Below are positions 1 through 5,225 of a stretch of DNA of 5,882 nt, piece after piece. The notes beneath the pieces were generated by a model. That model was not told where the DNA came from. It did not search any database and saw nothing but the letters and a program-made list of their open reading frames with translations. The stretch lies in assembly GCA_017622255.1 (NCBI GenBank), contig JAGARL010000275.1, forward strand, positions 1 through 5,882, in the 5' to 3' direction. The stretch comes from Methanocorpusculum sp. GTDB lineage: Archaea; Halobacteriota; Methanomicrobia; Methanomicrobiales; Methanocorpusculaceae. Both the position numbers and the translations under genes were made by a program. Each line of letters opens with the position of its first letter. Position 1 is the first letter of the stretch.

Positions 1-33
1 AATACTTTCATACATCTTTATTGTACAGCATTC

Positions 34-40
34 TTAATAA
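34..40 (+). promoter_or_regulatory. Putative TATA box of the pepD gene
   Basis: The AT-rich heptamer TTAATAA is centred about 31 bp upstream of the pepD start codon at 68. Archaeal TATA boxes sit about 25-30 bp before the transcription start, so transcription would begin at or within a few bases of the ATG. This fits the absence of any Shine-Dalgarno-like purine tract in 50-67. The call is inference from position and composition only; a second AT-rich patch at 15-22 would be the alternative for a leadered transcript. Confidence 0.4.
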
Positions 41-67
41 ACAAGTTCCTCAAAACATAACAACTGC

Positions 68-1417
68 ATGCCGTCTGCACTGGAATACTTTGAAGAGATT
101 GCAAAAATCCCGCGTCCGTCGGGACATGAAGAGAAAATCCGTGAATATCTGAAGTCGTTTGCCGCAAAGCATTCACTCGAATGCATCGAGGATGCCGCAG
201 GAAATATCATCATCCGCCGTGGCTCTCCTTCCATCACCCTGCAGGGACACATGGATATGGTGCCGGAATCATCAGCACCGTTTGATTTTCTTTCCTGTGG
301 GATTTCGACCTGCATCAAAGACGGCTGGGTTTGTGCGGACGGCACAACTCTTGGAGCAGACAATGGAGCAGGCGTTGCTCTGATGCTTTCGGCTCTCACC
401 AATCTCCCGGATACTCCGCTCGAATGCCTCTTCACGGTGGATGAAGAAGCAGGTATGACCGGCGTGGAAGCACTTTCCCCTGCTGTTCTGAAAGGAAAAA
501 CGCTCATCAATCTTGACCATGAAAACGGGAACTCGCTTCTTATCGGCTGTGCCGGCGGCGTAAATACCGAAGCGGTCTTCCCGAAAATCCGCACGGTACC
601 AAACGAACAGTGGTACACTCTGTACATCAGCGGTCTTGCAAGCGGACATTCCGGAATCGAGATTGGCTGCGGCAGGGCAAACGCGGTAAAACTTGCGACA
701 GAGTTTCTTACCCGCATCAAAGCAGAGCAGGTCTCTGCATTCTCTGCCGGAACGAAATGTAATGTAATCCCGAAAGAGGCCGCGGTTACCTTCTCAGCCG
801 AAGGGGATGCTGCATCCTGCTTTGCGGAGTATTGTGCAGAGGTAAAATCCCTCTATGCAGGAACCGATCCGGAAATCTGCATGACCTTGATAGCGGCAGA
901 AATTCCCGCAGTTGCCTACACCGCAGACTTTGTGCAGGCTCTTTCTGAATGCAGAAACGGTGTGGTGGAAGAAGATTCCCGCGGAGTTATCACTTCCTCC
1001 AATCTTGCGGCTGTGGTTGACGAGCCGGAGGGTTTCCGGATAATTACCCTCCAGCGCAGTGCCAAAAATGTATCCCGCGATGCACTTTCTGCAGAGATTG
1101 CCTTCGTATTCTGCGAAGCAGGAGCAGAGGTCTTTTCCCACAGCAGTTTTTCGGGATGGCTTCTTACTGAAGACTCTCCGCTTGTTCTGCGGGCGGCAGA
1201 ACTGTATGAACGGCTGTTTGGCAGAAAACCGGATATTGAGACCACGCACGGCGGTGTTGAGTGCGGTATGATTCAGGAAAAATACCCGGAGATTCAGATA
1301 ATATCTCTCGGGCCTACGATTGAGGCGTGCCATACCGTACAGGAGCGGATGTCGGTTCCGTCTCTGGAAGAGACCGAGCGGTTTTTGTTTGCGCTGATTG
1401 CAGAACTGCAGGAGTAA
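68..1417 (+). CDS. pepD: Aminoacyl-histidine dipeptidase, PepD type (peptidase M20)
   Basis: This 449-residue protein has the layout of the cytosolic Xaa-His dipeptidase PepD, a zinc metallopeptidase that hydrolyses dipeptides, classically those with C-terminal histidine. It is slightly shorter than bacterial PepD (about 485). The N-terminal IPRPSGHEE is typical. All expected active-site residues are visible: H61 and catalytic D63 in LQGHMDMVPE, bridging D98 in TLGADNGAG, catalytic E126 and ligand E127 in TVDEEAG, D150 in NLDHE, and the last ligand H422 in EACHTVQERM. The lid/dimerisation region carries GLASGHSG near 189-196, and HGGVECG lies at 394-400. The ATG at 68 places the IPRPSG motif where relatives have it. 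No ribosome-binding site precedes it, so the mRNA may be leaderless. The gene stands alone and ends back to back with the GNAT gene. PepD is mainly known from bacteria, so ancient transfer into this archaeal lineage is possible. Family assignment is firm; exact dipeptide preference is not shown. Confidence 0.93.
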   Translation: MPSALEYFEEIAKIPRPSGHEEKIREYLKSFAAKHSLECIEDAAGNIIIRRGSPSITLQGHMDMVPESSAPFDFLSCGISTCIKDGWVCADGTTLGADNGAGVALMLSALTNLPDTPLECLFTVDEEAGMTGVEALSPAVLKGKTLINLDHENGNSLLIGCAGGVNTEAVFPKIRTVPNEQWYTLYISGLASGHSGIEIGCGRANAVKLATEFLTRIKAEQVSAFSAGTKCNVIPKEAAVTFSAEGDAASCFAEYCAEVKSLYAGTDPEICMTLIAAEIPAVAYTADFVQALSECRNGVVEEDSRGVITSSNLAAVVDEPEGFRIITLQRSAKNVSRDALSAEIAFVFCEAGAEVFSHSSFSGWLLTEDSPLVLRAAELYERLFGRKPDIETTHGGVECGMIQEKYPEIQIISLGPTIEACHTVQERMSVPSLEETERFLFALIAELQE

Positions 1418-1425
1418 TTACTCCT
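1410..1425. repeat. 16-bp perfect palindrome across two abutting stop codons
   Basis: AGGAGTAATTACTCCT reads the same on both strands and is centred between the stop codon of pepD (TAA, 1415-1417) and that of the GNAT gene (TAA on the minus strand, 1418-1420). It arises because both genes end in AGGAGTAA, with a glutamate codon before the stop. As RNA it could form only a 4-5 bp stem with a 6-8 nt loop and has no following U tract in the non-coding sense, so a terminator role is weakly supported. Confidence 0.6.
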
Positions 1426-1894
1426 CAGCCAGCTTCCGCAGCGCATCCCCGGTCACGCGATAGGTGGTCCACTCGCTCATTGGTTCAGCGCCAAGCGAGA
1501 GATAGAAGTCGATGCTTGGACGGTTCCAGTCCAGACACCACCACTCAAACCTGCCGCAGTTTCTCTCAACCGCGATTTGTGCAAGCTTCTTCAGCGTCGC
1601 CTTGCCGTATCCTTTTCCGCGGAATTCCGGCTTCACAAACAAATCTTCCAGATACAGTCCGGCACGCCCGAGGAAGGTCGAGAAGTTGTGGAAGAAGAGG
1701 GCAAAGCCGACCTCCTTTCCGTCTTCCAGAACAAAAAGCACTTCAGCTTTCTTTCTCTCGAAAATCTCCTCTTCCAGCATTGCAGGCGTTGCCACAACCT
1801 GGTCTGCCATCTTCTCATACTCGGCCAAGTCTGCAATAAACTGCAGAATCAGCGCACAGTCCTTCCTTTCCGCAAAACGAAACTCCGGCATCAT
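1418..1894 (-). CDS. GNAT-family N-acetyltransferase, SSAT (diamine/polyamine acetyltransferase)-like
   Basis: This is a 158-residue single GNAT domain that would transfer an acetyl group from acetyl-CoA to a primary amine in the cytoplasm. Residues 80-99 (GLYLEDLFVKPEFRGKGYGKA, in two halves) hold the beta-4 strand and the R/Q-x-x-G-x-G/A acetyl-CoA pyrophosphate loop at R92-G97. The LED glutamate at 83 and LDWNRPSIDFY with Y131 match the pattern of spermidine/spermine N1-acetyltransferases, where the equivalent tyrosine acts as general acid. NFSTFLGR before the LED segment is also SSAT-like. Substrate is inferred only; related proteins acetylate other small amines such as thialysine. GTG at 1897, ATG at 1894 and ATG at 1891 are all possible starts. 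ATG 1894 is preferred because it gives a TGATG junction with the upstream gene, as at both nad junctions here, and sits 8 nt after a GGAGAGG purine tract. It is probably cotranscribed with the zinc-ribbon gene upstream. Confidence 0.88.
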   Translation of the reverse strand: MMPEFRFAERKDCALILQFIADLAEYEKMADQVVATPAMLEEEIFERKKAEVLFVLEDGKEVGFALFFHNFSTFLGRAGLYLEDLFVKPEFRGKGYGKATLKKLAQIAVERNCGRFEWWCLDWNRPSIDFYLSLGAEPMSEWTTYRVTGDALRKLAEE

Positions 1895-2502
1895 CACACT
1901 TTCCTCTCCATTTTCCGTCTGAAAAACTCCCCGGCTGTACCTGCTTTATCTGCCGGCGGCATATAGCGGGACGGATATCCGCTTGCCCGAAGAACTCCTG
2001 CCGTCTCGTCATCCGTTCCCGAAAAACTCTTTCCCATCAGGGAAATCAGCGAGTTTGGAAGCGGCAGACCGTAGAGACTGCTGAATCCGGTCATCGGAAG
2101 ATTTGACTTGGCATAATTCCGAACCGAACTCCTGTTCATCTGAATCCCGAGCGCCTCCATAATGGCCGCCGCATGGGAGTAACTGTTTGTCCGCGAAAGA
2201 CTCAGTGCCAAATCCACAATCGCCGAACCGACGCGTGTGTCCGGATAGAACGGCTCTTCTGCATAGAGCAGCCTTCCGCACTCTTTGCAGAGAAACCGCC
2301 GGACCTTCACGGTCACTGTCCGGCTTCCGCCGGGCAGAAGAAGCGTTGCGTAGTTCTTTGTTTTTGTATCATACGGCATCGGACGTCCTCCGCAGTGCGG
2401 GCAGTTTCCAATCTCCTTGAACAGAGCGCCGTCCAGCGAGGCGATACCCATACTGATGGTTGCAGAAAGCATCGGAGGAATTTTAATCAGACGGTGTGCC
2501 AT
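1894..2502 (-). CDS. Zinc-ribbon / helix-turn-helix protein, transposase N-domain-like, unknown function
   Basis: I do not recognise a named family. From the ATG at 2502 the product is 202 residues. A zinc ribbon is formed by C34-x2-C37 (CPHCGG) and C72-x2-C75 (VRRFLCKECGR), a pairing typical of the N-terminal zinc finger of ISL3-type transposases. A helix-turn-helix-like segment follows at about 107-132 (SYSHAAAIMEALGIQMNRSS, then VRNYAK). The last 70 residues (around GLPLPNSLISLMGKSF) match nothing I know. No DDE catalytic domain follows, so this is either a domesticated DNA-binding remnant or an independent DNA-binding regulator; the open frame argues for the protein being kept. The start is uncertain: ATGs at 2472 and 2451 would give 192 and 185 residues with the ribbon intact, and an AT-rich GATTAAAATT at 2479-2488 sits about 32 bp before 2451, suiting a leaderless start there. 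Frame extension to 2655 would translate the hairpin repeat and is judged spurious. Confidence 0.7.
   Translation of the reverse strand: MAHRLIKIPPMLSATISMGIASLDGALFKEIGNCPHCGGRPMPYDTKTKNYATLLLPGGSRTVTVKVRRFLCKECGRLLYAEEPFYPDTRVGSAIVDLALSLSRTNSYSHAAAIMEALGIQMNRSSVRNYAKSNLPMTGFSSLYGLPLPNSLISLMGKSFSGTDDETAGVLRASGYPSRYMPPADKAGTAGEFFRRKMERKV
1903..1909 (-). promoter_or_regulatory. Shine-Dalgarno-like sequence for the GNAT gene
   Basis: GGAGAGG on the minus strand is the best ribosome-binding tract in the window. Spacing to the candidate starts is 5 nt (GTG 1897), 8 nt (ATG 1894) and 11 nt (ATG 1891), which favours 1894. It lies inside the last codons of the upstream zinc-ribbon gene, as expected for a downstream cistron. 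Confidence 0.55.
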
Positions 2503-2509
2503 TGGTGTA

Positions 2510-2598
2510 TATGAGTGGGTTTTCCAAGGGGATAAGGATGTGTGTATCTCAACCACCCGGATACAAACAAGATTATCCCCTTGGAAAACCCACTCATA
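2510..2598. repeat. 89-bp inverted-repeat (MITE-like) hairpin element
   Basis: Bases 2510-2535 and 2573-2598 are perfect 26-bp inverted repeats; each arm reads TATGAGTGGGTTTTCC then AAGGGGATAA from the outside in. After a 3-nt symmetrical mismatch the arms pair again (2539-2548 with 2560-2569, 9 of 10), leaving an 11-nt loop at 2549-2559. Each end begins with TA, so the sequence can be read as an 85-bp element with 24-bp terminal repeats flanked by a TA duplication, as for MITEs mobilised by IS630/Tc1-mariner-type transposases. It fills the divergent intergenic region, ending 7 bp from the start at 2502 and 4 bp from the start at 2603. Both strands are open in the frame crossing it and give near-identical peptides (YEWVFQGD...SPWKTHS), a by-product of the symmetry. 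The structure is seen directly; mobility is inferred. A regulatory hairpin or divergent operator is the alternative. Confidence 0.8.
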
Positions 2599-2602
2599 AT
2601 CA

Positions 2603-3148
2603 ATGATAATAAAAGGCATCACCGTGCGTATCCCTCCGCTTCTGCTGGGTCTCACCGTTCTTTTTGCCGTCGTCTGTGCGATGTCATTTGCTGAATCCGG
2701 AGAATGGATTTATGTCTGGATGGGAGTTCCCTTATGTATCGTCCTGCTTGCCTTCCCGCTTCTTCTGATGTACTCGAATGAGAAGCAGGTCTTAAAGAAC
2801 AAAGATGCAGTGCGTGCTGCAGCGCACCGGGTAAAAGCACACCAGATTACCTCCTCCATGCGTGGCGTTCCGGTCATCTTCGAAGGTGAGGTTGTCAAAA
2901 TCTCCGGTTTGCAGATGAACAAACCGACCTACATCATCAAAGACGGTTCCGGTCAGGTCGCTGTCCGCAGATTCGCTCTTCCGGAACGCCTCTTCGGCGT
3001 CGGCGCTCATGTCGAGGTTCTTGGAACGGTCTATGGAAAAGTTGGAAACGAGCGTTCCGTCTTCATCAACGCATTAACTATCACTCCGACCGCCGCCGCT
3101 GTTGCTGAAGTCGCGGAAGAAAAAATCCATATCAAGAAATACAACTGA
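2603..3148 (+). CDS. Membrane-anchored OB-fold (tRNA-anti-like) protein, unknown function
   Basis: This 181-residue protein has two predicted membrane helices at about 10-29 and 36-56, joined by a short loop (FAESGEWIYVW). A charged linker (NEKQVLKNKD...) leads to a C-terminal domain at about 88-163. That domain has the strand pattern of an OB fold of the nucleic-acid-binding type: FEGEVVKISGL, then YIIKDGSGQVAVRRF, then VGAHVEVLGTVYGKV and SVFINALTITP. The tail is alanine-rich and ends in lysines. Function is unknown; OB folds with this pattern bind single-stranded nucleic acid or act as protein-binding barrels, and here it would hang from the membrane by a hairpin anchor. ATG 2603 has no Shine-Dalgarno sequence and lies 4 bp from the end of the hairpin repeat; GTG at 2624 is an alternative start that keeps both helices. 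It is the first gene of a three-gene operon, with one base separating its stop from the nif3 start. Confidence 0.75.
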   Translation: MIIKGITVRIPPLLLGLTVLFAVVCAMSFAESGEWIYVWMGVPLCIVLLAFPLLLMYSNEKQVLKNKDAVRAAAHRVKAHQITSSMRGVPVIFEGEVVKISGLQMNKPTYIIKDGSGQVAVRRFALPERLFGVGAHVEVLGTVYGKVGNERSVFINALTITPTAAAVAEVAEEKIHIKKYN

Positions 3149-3149
3149 C

Positions 3150-3857
3150 ATGAACCGAACCGAATTTATTGCCCACATGGAGCGTATCGCACCTCCGGAG
3201 CTTGCCGAAGAGTTTGATGTTGGCAGAATCGGTCTTCTGCTTGAGGGAACAGACGAGATTGAAAACATCGCCTGTGCTCTTGATGCAACACCGGCAGTAG
3301 CCAAAGCCGCGGCAGACGGCGGATTCGATGCGCTGGTGGTTCACCACCCGGCATTCTGGGCGCCGATGCACAGCATTGTCGGCAGAAATGCTGAAATTGC
3401 CCGCCCGCTCATCAAAGCGGATGTGAATCTCTACGCCATGCACACCAACTTCGACCACGCAGAAGGCGGCATCAACGATGCCCTGGCAGAAGAGCTTCGC
3501 TTAAAAGACCGCGTTCGCATGTCTTTAGGAGTTGTCGGAACGCTGACCACACCGCTTTCAGAAGTTGCAGAGATTCTCGACTGCGGTCTTCGGGTATGGG
3601 GAGATGTGGATGGAATCTCCCGCATCGCTGTTGTCGGCGGTTCTGCCTTTGACTGGGAGTTAATCGAAGAGGCGGCATCCCTTGGAGCAGAGGCATACCT
3701 TGCGTCTGAACTCAAATACAATATTGCCCTCGAGTCCCCGATTCCCTGCATTGAGGCAACCCACTATGCCCTGGAAGCTCCGGGAATGCGGGCACTTGCG
3801 AAGCGGGAGGGCTGGACCTTTATTGACGGCACGCCGCTTACCAATATTCTCGAATGA
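3150..3857 (+). CDS. Nif3/YbgI-family dinuclear metal-binding protein
   Basis: This 235-residue product is a single-domain Nif3-like (DUF34) protein of the short type, similar in size to E. coli YbgI. The family forms toroidal hexamers with a two-metal site; it has been annotated as GTP cyclohydrolase I type 2, but its true substrate is unsettled. The metal-binding residues are visible: H65 and H66 in VVHHPAFW, H98 and D102 in MHTNFDHAEGGIND, and H205 and E209 in EATHYALEAPGM. The N-terminal AEEFDVGRIGLLLEG replaces the usual W/YDN-GLQ region. ATG 3150 is chosen because it starts directly at the conserved N-terminus and abuts the previous stop (TGACATG). A TTG at 3102 would add 16 residues from the neighbour's coding region in another frame and is unlikely. 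Its stop overlaps the next start in ATGA at 3854-3857, indicating translational coupling. Family assignment is firm; biological role is unknown. Confidence 0.9.
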   Translation: MNRTEFIAHMERIAPPELAEEFDVGRIGLLLEGTDEIENIACALDATPAVAKAAADGGFDALVVHHPAFWAPMHSIVGRNAEIARPLIKADVNLYAMHTNFDHAEGGINDALAEELRLKDRVRMSLGVVGTLTTPLSEVAEILDCGLRVWGDVDGISRIAVVGGSAFDWELIEEAASLGAEAYLASELKYNIALESPIPCIEATHYALEAPGMRALAKREGWTFIDGTPLTNILE

Positions 3858-4216
3858 TTCATCCGTTCACCGTCCTCAAACGCGAAGGCGAACTCAACGA
3901 TACTGTCCGGCAGGCATTTATCGGCGCTTACGGAAAACGCGGAGCGGAGGCTGTTGATGCAGTCCTTGAAGGACGGGTGAAAAAATACCGCGACTACTTC
4001 GTAGTTGTCGGAAACACGGATGAGTACTTCATCGAAGGCGACTTCTGCAGCTGTGCGGCATCCCGCTATGGGGTTGACTGCTGGCACACGCTGGCAGTCA
4101 AAATTGCCGAGGCAACAGGTCTCTTTGAGACGTATGATATGTGGTACTATCTGCAGGGAGTGGATGAAGAAGAAGAGGATTACTCTTCCAGCTTCGCTCC
4201 GCAGACCGAACAGTAA
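3854..4216 (+). CDS. Small SWIM zinc-finger protein
   Basis: This 120-residue protein carries a SWIM-type zinc motif, C65-x-C67-x8-C76-x-H78 (DFCSCAASRYGVDCWH), preceded by the strands (YFVVVGNTDEYFIEGD) that normally lead into it. SWIM domains mediate DNA or protein binding and occur in archaeal stand-alone proteins, SWI2/SNF2 ATPases and MuDR transposases. The N-terminal 45 residues are probably helical; the tail is strongly acidic (DEEEEDY) and may be disordered. It starts within the ATGA overlap at the end of the nif3 gene and has no ribosome-binding site of its own, so it is probably coupled to nif3. Its final 37 bp are antisense to the end of the small zinc-ribbon gene. The partner and target are not known; the operon context with an OB-fold protein suggests a nucleic-acid link, which is inference. 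Confidence 0.83.
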   Translation: MIHPFTVLKREGELNDTVRQAFIGAYGKRGAEAVDAVLEGRVKKYRDYFVVVGNTDEYFIEGDFCSCAASRYGVDCWHTLAVKIAEATGLFETYDMWYYLQGVDEEEEDYSSSFAPQTEQ

Positions 4217-4398
4217 TTATCTCCGCCTGCAACCCGGCATCCGCAAACCGGACAGCGCCTGATTTCCCGCTTCGGCAGGAAAAAGAGCGGCAGGAACAGA
4301 AACAAAAAGAAAAAGGGAAGCCCGAAGGCGAAGCATACGGCAGTAACCGCAAGAGAGCCTGCAAAGAGGGCAAGAGATACTGCAGTTCTTTTTTCCAT
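4180..4398 (-). CDS. Small two-helix membrane protein with C-terminal zinc ribbon
   Basis: The product is 72 residues. Two hydrophobic helices at about 6-26 and 28-42, the second very rich in phenylalanine and leucine (FFFLFLFLPLFFLP), form a membrane hairpin. A basic stretch (KREIRR) follows, then a rubredoxin-like zinc ribbon, C49-x2-C52 and C63-x2-C66 (CPVCG...CSVCGAKLEE), probably cytoplasmic. The ATG at 4398 overlaps the nadC stop as TGATG and places the helix right after MEKR. An upstream in-frame start at 4428 lies inside nadC and would add ten residues (MCGCESGNRV), so it is not preferred. Its position as third gene of the nadA-nadC operon suggests cotranscription, but nothing in the protein points to NAD synthesis. 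Similar minimal membrane zinc ribbons are common in archaea and have no known role. It overlaps the SWIM gene tail to tail by 37 bp. Confidence 0.72.
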   Translation of the reverse strand: MEKRTAVSLALFAGSLAVTAVCFAFGLPFFFLFLFLPLFFLPKREIRRCPVCGCRVAGGDNYCSVCGAKLEE

Positions 4399-5225
4399 CA
4401 CTCGATTTCCAGACTCACATCCGCACAAACAACCGAGTGCGTTAAAGAACCCATGCTGATGATGTCGATGTCAAGCCCTTTGAATGCGGAAATTGTCTCT
4501 GCACGGATACCGCCGGAGATTTCGAGCATGACCTTCTCGCGAAGCCCTGCCGCTTTCAGTGCGGAAATTGCCTCCGCGATTTTTTCCGGCGTCATGTTGT
4601 CGAACATGATGGTGTCTGCTCCGGCTTCTGCCGCACGGAGTGCATCCTCGACCGACTCGACTTCGCAGTCGATAACCTTCTTCGGGAATGCTGCACGACA
4701 GCGTCTGACCGCTTCTCCCACATCAAGGAAGCTTCGGTGTGTATCCTTAATCAGGAATGCTTCTGCCAAATCGTAGCGGTGCGGCAGTCCTCCGCCGGCA
4801 GAGATTGCCTTCTTGTCAAAGTACCGAAGACCAGGCGCAGTCTTTCTCGTTCCCGCAACCCGCACATGGTCATTAATCCCGCGGGCGAGATTTCCTGCCG
4901 CATAGGCGGCAGAGGCAATTCCGCTCATTCTACCGAGCAGGTTTAAGGCTGACCGTTCAACGGCGAGAATCGAATGCACCCGTCCATGCAGGGTGAGGAG
5001 AACCTCATAGGCTTCTGCCTTCTCGCCGTCCTTTTTCTTCGGCAGTGCCGCAACGCCGGCAAGCCCGAACAGCTCCACGCACTCCTCGATTCCGGAGAGA
5101 ATCATCTCCTCGCGGGCTTCGATTCTGGCGGTCACATACGTATTTTCCAGAAGCGTCTGGGAGGTGATATCATTCTCTGCCGCGTCTTCTGCAAGGAATG
5201 AGCGAAGGAGCGCCTTTTTGTCCAT
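4398..5225 (-). CDS. nadC: Nicotinate-nucleotide pyrophosphorylase (carboxylating), quinolinate phosphoribosyltransferase
   Basis: This 275-residue protein matches NadC in length and motifs. It converts quinolinate and phosphoribosyl pyrophosphate to nicotinate mononucleotide, CO2 and pyrophosphate in the cytoplasm, directly after NadA. The N-terminal AEDAAENDITSQ is characteristic. E90-R91-S92-A93-L94-N95 followed by LLGRMSGIA opens the barrel. GTRKTAPGLR (125-134) and KKAISAGGGLPHRYDL (138-153) supply the basic quinolinate and phosphate contacts. E188 (CEVES), D209 (MFDNM) and the SGG loop at 237-239 (LEISGGI) complete the site. One departure: the usual KDNH/KENH reads KDTH (160-163). Start ATG 5225 overlaps the nadA stop as TGATG, with a weak GAGG tract 10 nt upstream. 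It is the second gene of the nad operon and overlaps the next gene by one base. No control element is visible because the operon promoter lies beyond the window. Confidence 0.96.
   Translation of the reverse strand: MDKKALLRSFLAEDAAENDITSQTLLENTYVTARIEAREEMILSGIEECVELFGLAGVAALPKKKDGEKAEAYEVLLTLHGRVHSILAVERSALNLLGRMSGIASAAYAAGNLARGINDHVRVAGTRKTAPGLRYFDKKAISAGGGLPHRYDLAEAFLIKDTHRSFLDVGEAVRRCRAAFPKKVIDCEVESVEDALRAAEAGADTIMFDNMTPEKIAEAISALKAAGLREKVMLEISGGIRAETISAFKGLDIDIISMGSLTHSVVCADVSLEIE

Noticed and set aside
34..720. 228-residue minus-strand reading frame
   Set aside because: It is antisense to pepD, whose catalytic motifs are complete. The translation is rich in serine, proline and arginine and shows no domain.
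2417..2599. Small plus-strand reading frame of 60 residues ending in SPWKTHS
   Set aside because: It is antisense to the zinc-ribbon/HTH gene and then runs through the inverted repeat; its peptide mirrors the one on the other strand.
2503..2655. 51-residue N-terminal extension of the zinc-ribbon/HTH protein
   Set aside because: It would translate straight through the hairpin element and into the start of the divergent OB-fold gene. The open frame is explained by the repeat being open on both strands.
3102..3149. TTG-initiated extension of the Nif3 protein by 16 residues
   Set aside because: It lies wholly within the OB-fold gene's 3' coding region in another frame. The family N-terminus begins at the ATG at 3150, which abuts the previous stop.
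4389..4394. T6 run as an oligo-U terminator for the plus-strand operon
   Set aside because: It is only six bases, lies about 170 bp past the SWIM stop and encodes the start of the opposing zinc-ribbon gene. The reciprocal A6 at 3980-3985 is equally weak.
4399..4428. Upstream ATG adding MCGCESGNRV to the small zinc-ribbon protein
   Set aside because: It lies inside nadC. The two cysteines are tempting as metal ligands, but the TGATG junction at 4398 gives a normal start directly before the membrane helix.
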